Part shown: in pieces, positions 29,601 to 35,600 of the stretch
Position numbering within the stretch: position 1 is the stretch's first letter
Layout: the number at the start of each line of letters is the position of its first letter
Source of the DNA: Chitinophaga flava
GTDB lineage: Bacteria > Bacteroidota > Bacteroidia > Chitinophagales > Chitinophagaceae
NCBI RefSeq assembly: GCF_003308995.1
Contig: NZ_QFFJ01000002.1
Span: 3,720,001 to 3,784,000, forward strand
Length of the DNA: 64,000 bases
Reading direction: 5' to 3'
Made by a program: the position numbers and the translations under genes
The notes under the pieces: generated by a model
Told to the model about the DNA's origin: nothing
Seen by the model: only the letters and a program-made list of their open reading frames with translations
Databases searched by the model: none

Positions 29601-32600
29601 TACCAGCACACCTTTAGGCTTTCCGGTAGAACCGGAAGTGTATAATACGTATGCAAGATGTTGCTGTGCGGCAACAGGTTGTAATGCAGTACGTGGCTGA
29701 TTGCTTAATATATCTTCTTCATCTGCTGAAATAATGGCTGCTGTTATATCTGCAGGCAGTAACACACTACTACGCTGATTGGTGACCACCACCTGTGCGG
29801 CTGTCTCTTCCAGTATATATCGTACCCTCTCTTCCGGAAATTTGGGATCAATAGGCACATAAGCACCGCCAGCCTTCCAGATAGACAGCACCGCGATGAT
29901 CATTTCAGGGCAGCGATCAAAAAACACCGGTACTTTGCTGTCGGCTCCAATCCCTTTACTACGCAGGAGATGCGCCAGTTGATTGGTACGTTCATGAAGT
30001 GTATGGTAAGTGATTTCCGTCTCTTCAAACTGAATAGCTACTGCATCGGGATATCGCTGCACCTGTTCTTCAAACAGCGTCACCACTGTCTGATCTGCCG
30101 GCAGGTCAATCACGGGGCCGGTAGCAAACGTCTGTAACGTTTGCGTTTCCGTAGCAGTCAGCATATTCAGTGTACTGATCTGCTGTGCAGGAGCAGCTGT
30201 TACTGAGCGTAACAACTGTTTATAATGTTCAGCCATACGTTCCACCGTATCCCTGCAAAACAGGTCTGTACAGTATTCCACGCCCAACAGCAATTCATCT
30301 TCTTTAGCCTGCAGGGTAAATATCAGGTCAAATTTAGCGGTGGTTTCTTCTACCTCTTCCATCTCTACAGCAAGGTCTCCCAGGCTGAAGGCAGGAATAT
30401 CAGGTGTGTTATGCAACAAAAACATCACCTGGAACAGTGGATGGCGACTCAGATCCCTGGTCCTTACCACAGCGTCCACCACTTTCTCAAAAGGCATGTC
30501 CTGGTGCTCATAACCTTCGAGTAATGTATTTTTTACCTGCTGCAGGAAAGTATCGAATCCGGGATCGTTGCCCAGGTCACTCCTTACAGCCAGCGTATTG
30601 ATAAAGAACCCTATCAGGGATTCTACTTCCTGTTGTTTTCTTCCTGCCAGCGGTGTACCTACACAGATATCATCCTGACCGCTATAGCGATAAAGCAGCA
30701 CTTTGAAAGCTGCAAGCAGCGTCATAAACGGCGTTACTCCCTGCTGGCGTGAAAGCACGTTTATTTTATCTGTGAGCTCCCGGTCTATGTTGGTGATGAA
30801 CAGCGCACCGTTATTGCGTTGCACTGCAGGCCGTGCATAATCAGTGTGCAGGTTCAGTGGCTCCAGGCCTGACATTTTTTTCAGCCAGTAGTCCTGCTGA
30901 CTTTTCAGTACCTCGCCTGTGACATAGGTTTTCTGCCAGATGGCGTAGTCAGCGTATTGTATGGCCAGCGGCTTCAATACAGGCAGTCTTTCTGTAGTAA
31001 ATGCAGCATACAATTCAGACAGTTCAGCAGCGAGTATAGATATTGACCAACCATCTGATGCAATATGATGCATGGTGATCATCAATTCATACGTTTCATT
31101 GCCGGACTGCACCAGTGCTGCGCGCATCATATAATCCGATGCAAGATTAAATGATTGATGACCGTATGCTATAAAATCTTCCGCCGATGACAGTTCCAGC
31201 AGATGCCAGTTATCGGCTGGCAATACCAGCTGATAAGCGACACCCTCGTTTTCCCTGAAAACCGTTCTCAGGGCTCCGTGGCGTTCCACGATATGATGAA
31301 GGGCATGCTGAAGGGCCAATATGTTCACCTTTCCTTTAAGTTTTAACAAAGTGGAAGTGTGATAGTGCATACTTCCTTCCAGCTTGTCGATAAACCAGAG
31401 CCTTTCCTGGCTAAACGACAATGGCATGTACGGAGGTTTGTTTTGTACGATGATTTCTGGCAATATTGTTTTTTCCTGTTGCTGGTCGATGAATGCAGCC
31501 AGTGTTTCGATGGTATTACGAGTAAATACATCCCTTACCGACAGCTCGGCATGCAGCTCCTTGCGGACCGCTGCAATAAGGCGGATCGCCATCAGTGAGT
31601 GGCCTCCCAGATGGAAGAAATGATCCTGTATACCGATCTGTTCTTTATCCAGCAGTTCCTGCCAGATTGATACCAGCACCTGTTCGGTAGCAGTACGGGC
31701 TGCCACATACAGACTGCGGGGCACTTCCGGCTCCGGCAGGGCCTTACGGTCTATCTTTCCACTGGGTGTTAAAGGAAACTGCTCCATGGTGATGAACAGC
31801 GCGGGGACCATGTATTCCGGCAGCCGCTGTTGCAGGTATTCCAATACGGCTGTTTTGTCAAAAGTATCCTGCGGCATCACATAGGCCACCAGCTGTTTCT
31901 GCTGGTCGCCGCCCCCGGCTTTCGCCAGTACTGCGGCCTGGCCTACCAACGGGTGTTCCAGCAATACGCTTTCAATCTCTCCCAGCTCTATACGATACCC
32001 TCTGATCTTCACCTGATCATCCATCCTGCCGATGTACTCAATATTTCCATCAGCCAGCCAGCGGCCCAGATCACCCGTACGATACAGGCGGCCACCCCAT
32101 TCCTTACTGTAGGAATTAGCAATGAACTTCTCCTGGGTGAGGTCTGCACGATTCCAATATCCACGGGCCAGGTTAGCGCCTCCTATGCAGATTTCGCCGG
32201 TTACACCTACAGGACAGAGTGCCCCGCCGGCACCCAGGATGTAAACCTGTACATTGGCGATGGGCGTGCCTATTACAACTGTATTATCCTTGCGTATAGG
32301 CGTCTCAGTGAGTGTAGTGCAAACGGTATTCTCCGTAGGGCCGTAGGCGTTAACCACACGGATGCCTTTTGATTGCAGGTATTTACCGTCTTCCCGGTTC
32401 AGCGGCTCTCCGGCAGAAACAATCGTCTTAATAGTGCCGGTATGCTCCTTTATAATATGCTGGTATGAAGGTGGTAATGTTACCAGTTCGACTTCATGGG
32501 TATTGATCAGCGTGGTAAATCTCTCCTGAGAGAGCAGGTCTTCTTTCTCCGGTAACACCAATACACCACCACTTAACAGTGTGTTGAATATCTCATAACA

Positions 32601-35600
32601 GGACGCATCAAAACCGAAAGACGCAAACTGCAATGAACGGGTACCCTGATACAGACGCAAGGCTGTGGCCTGGCTCCGGGCCAGATTCACCACCCCTTTA
32701 TGCTCCAGCATTACCCCTTTAGGTTTGCCGGTAGAACCGGAGGTATAGATGATATAGGCCAACTGACAAGGAGTGAGCGCTATACCCGGAGGTGTTACAG
32801 CAAACCGGTTAATACGTGGCGCTTCTTCATCCAGACAGATGACATTTACTCCCGGAACACCGGCCAGTTTATGGGCACAGGCACTGCTACTGATCACCAT
32901 CACCGCTCCGGTATCTTCCAGTATATAGTTGATACGCTCTTCCGGATAATCAGGGTCGATGGGCACATATACCCCACCAGCCTTGAGTATACCCAGTATA
33001 CCGATGATCATCTCAAAGGAACGTTCAATGCAGATAGGAATTCTTGTTTCCTTGTTTACGCCATGCTTGCGGAAATAGCGGGCCAGGCGGTTAGAGCGTT
33101 CATCCAGCTCGCGGTATGATAAGGTGTTATTTTTAAAGATCAGCGCAGTAGCTTCGGGGGCCAGGGCTACCTGTTCATCAAACAGGTCTATAATATGTTT
33201 ATCCTGTGCATAGGGAACTGCCGAATCATTGAAAGCTTTCAGCAACTGCTGCTCTTCCGCCGGTGTGAGCATTTGCAGATGGCCGATAGATTGGGCAGGA
33301 TTATTCACGATCGCTTGCAGGAGCTGTTCAAAATGCCCGGCCATACGGCTGGCGGTTTCCTCGCTAAACAGGTCTGTGCAGTATTCCAGTTCGAACGTCA
33401 GTTCATCCTGTTTCTCTGTGACAGCAACGGTGATATCAAATTTGGAAATAGTATGTTCAACCTCTCCCAATGATAGTGTGAGGCCATTCAGCTCTATGTC
33501 AGCAAAATCCGGCGCGTCCTGCAATACAAACATAGCCTGGAAAAGCGGGGTTCTGCTCAGGTCTCTGTTGTCGGTAACTGCCTCCACTATTTTTTCGAAC
33601 GGAAGGTCCTGGTGTTCGTATCCTTCCAGCAGCACTTCTTTCTCCTGTTGTAATAAGGCATTGAAAGTAGTGTCTGCTTCCAGATGGCTATATAACGGCA
33701 AGGTATCTACGAAGAAACCGGCTATGCTCTCCAGCTCCTGTTGTGTTCTGCCTGCCACAGGTGTTCCCACGCAGATATCCTGTTGTCCGGTATACCGGAA
33801 CAACAATACCTTAAAGGCTGACAAGAGGGTAACAAACAGGGTGGTATCCTGCTGTCTCCCCAACTGGTACAGCTTTTCAGCTATTTCCTTACCGATACTA
33901 AAATAGGTAACAGCGCCTTTCCTGCTTTGTATGGCTGGTCTTGGATAATCTGTGGAGAGATTCAGTGGTTCTATACCGGCGAGTTGTTTTTTCCAGTACT
34001 GCTGGCTGGTGGATAACACTTCTGATAAAGAAGCCCGTTGCCAGATAGCATAGTCAGTATACTGCAGCGGCAATTCCGGAAGCCCGGCAGCCTGTCCTGC
34101 AGCAGCTTCATTGTAGTAAGCCGCAAATTCCTTTATGATGAGCGCCATCGACCAGGCATCAGCAGCGATGTGATGCACGGTGATGACCAGCGTATGTTCG
34201 TCTTCAGCTTGTTTCAGGAGCGTTGCACGCAGCATATGATCTTTTGAGAGATCAAAAGGCCGGTAGATAAAATGGCTGATTGCCTGTTGCACATCACCTC
34301 CGTCTGCCGGTTCTTCCAGCTGCCAGCTGTCTTTCGCCAGCACCTGCTGATAACCGGTACCATCCTGTTCGTAAACCACCGTCCGCAGTACTTCATGGCG
34401 GTTGATCACTGACTGAAATGCAAATTGCAGCGCATGCCTGTCAACATGCCCTTTTAACGTCAGCACCACAGGAATATGATAATGTTCGCTACCCTCCATA
34501 GAGTCGATGAACCAGAGACGTTCCTGGCTAAACGACAGTGGCTTGGGCGTAATATGCGGCTGTGCGGTGATCTGCAGTCTGCTGTTGCCGCTTTGCTGCC
34601 GGATATAAGCTGCCAGCGTGGCAATCGTTGCATAACGGAACAAGGTCCTTACGGTCAGGGCGGCGTTGAATGTTCTGGAGATCACGGCAATCATCCGGAT
34701 GCCCAGGAGCGAGTTACCACCCAGTTCAAAGAAATTATCGTGGATACCCACCTTTTCTATGCGCAGCAGGTCCTGCCATATATCGGCGAGTGTTTGTTCT
34801 GTTTTATTCCGCGGGGCCACAAATGCCTCTGCGATATGTGCCTCTGCAAGCGGATCTGGTAATGCCCGTTTATCCACTTTCCCGTTGGGCGTGAGCGGCA
34901 TTTTCTCCAGCTCAACGATCACGGGGATCATATATTCGGGCAGTTTATCTTTCAGATGTAAAAGTGCGGTTTCCCTTTCGAAGCCGGAGGGCGCCACCAC
35001 ATAGGCTACCAGCTGTTTATGGCCTTTATCTTCCCTGGCTACCACCACCGCTTCATTCACAAAGGGCAGCTGATGCAGCACAGCTTCAATCTCACCCAGC
35101 TCTATACGGTATCCGCGGATCTTTACCTGATCGTCCATACGGCCCAGGTATTCGATGGTTCCGTCCCATGACCAGCGGCCAAGGTCGCCCGTTCTGTACA
35201 TGCGCCTTGTTTCGCCTGTTGTAAACGGATCTGTAATAAATTTCTCTGCTGTCAGTTCCGGGCGGCCCAGGTATCCACGGGATACGCCTATGCCCGCCAC
35301 ACATATTTCTCCAGCTACACCGATAGGGCACAGCTCCATATCCTGGCTGACGATATAGATGTCCATATTCCGGACGGGCCGGCCCAGTGGCACATTAGCA
35401 CTGGCAGGCGTTTCATACATAGTATGATGGGTGATATCATCAGAGGCTTCGGTAGGGCCATAGGCATTCACTACAGGAATACGGCCGTACAACGGATGCG
35501 TGAACCACTGCTGCAACAGGTGCTGGCTCACCGCCTCCCCTGTTACCATCAGGTACTCAAGCCTGCTCAGAGATACGGTTGTTTTTTCCTGCAACACAGC

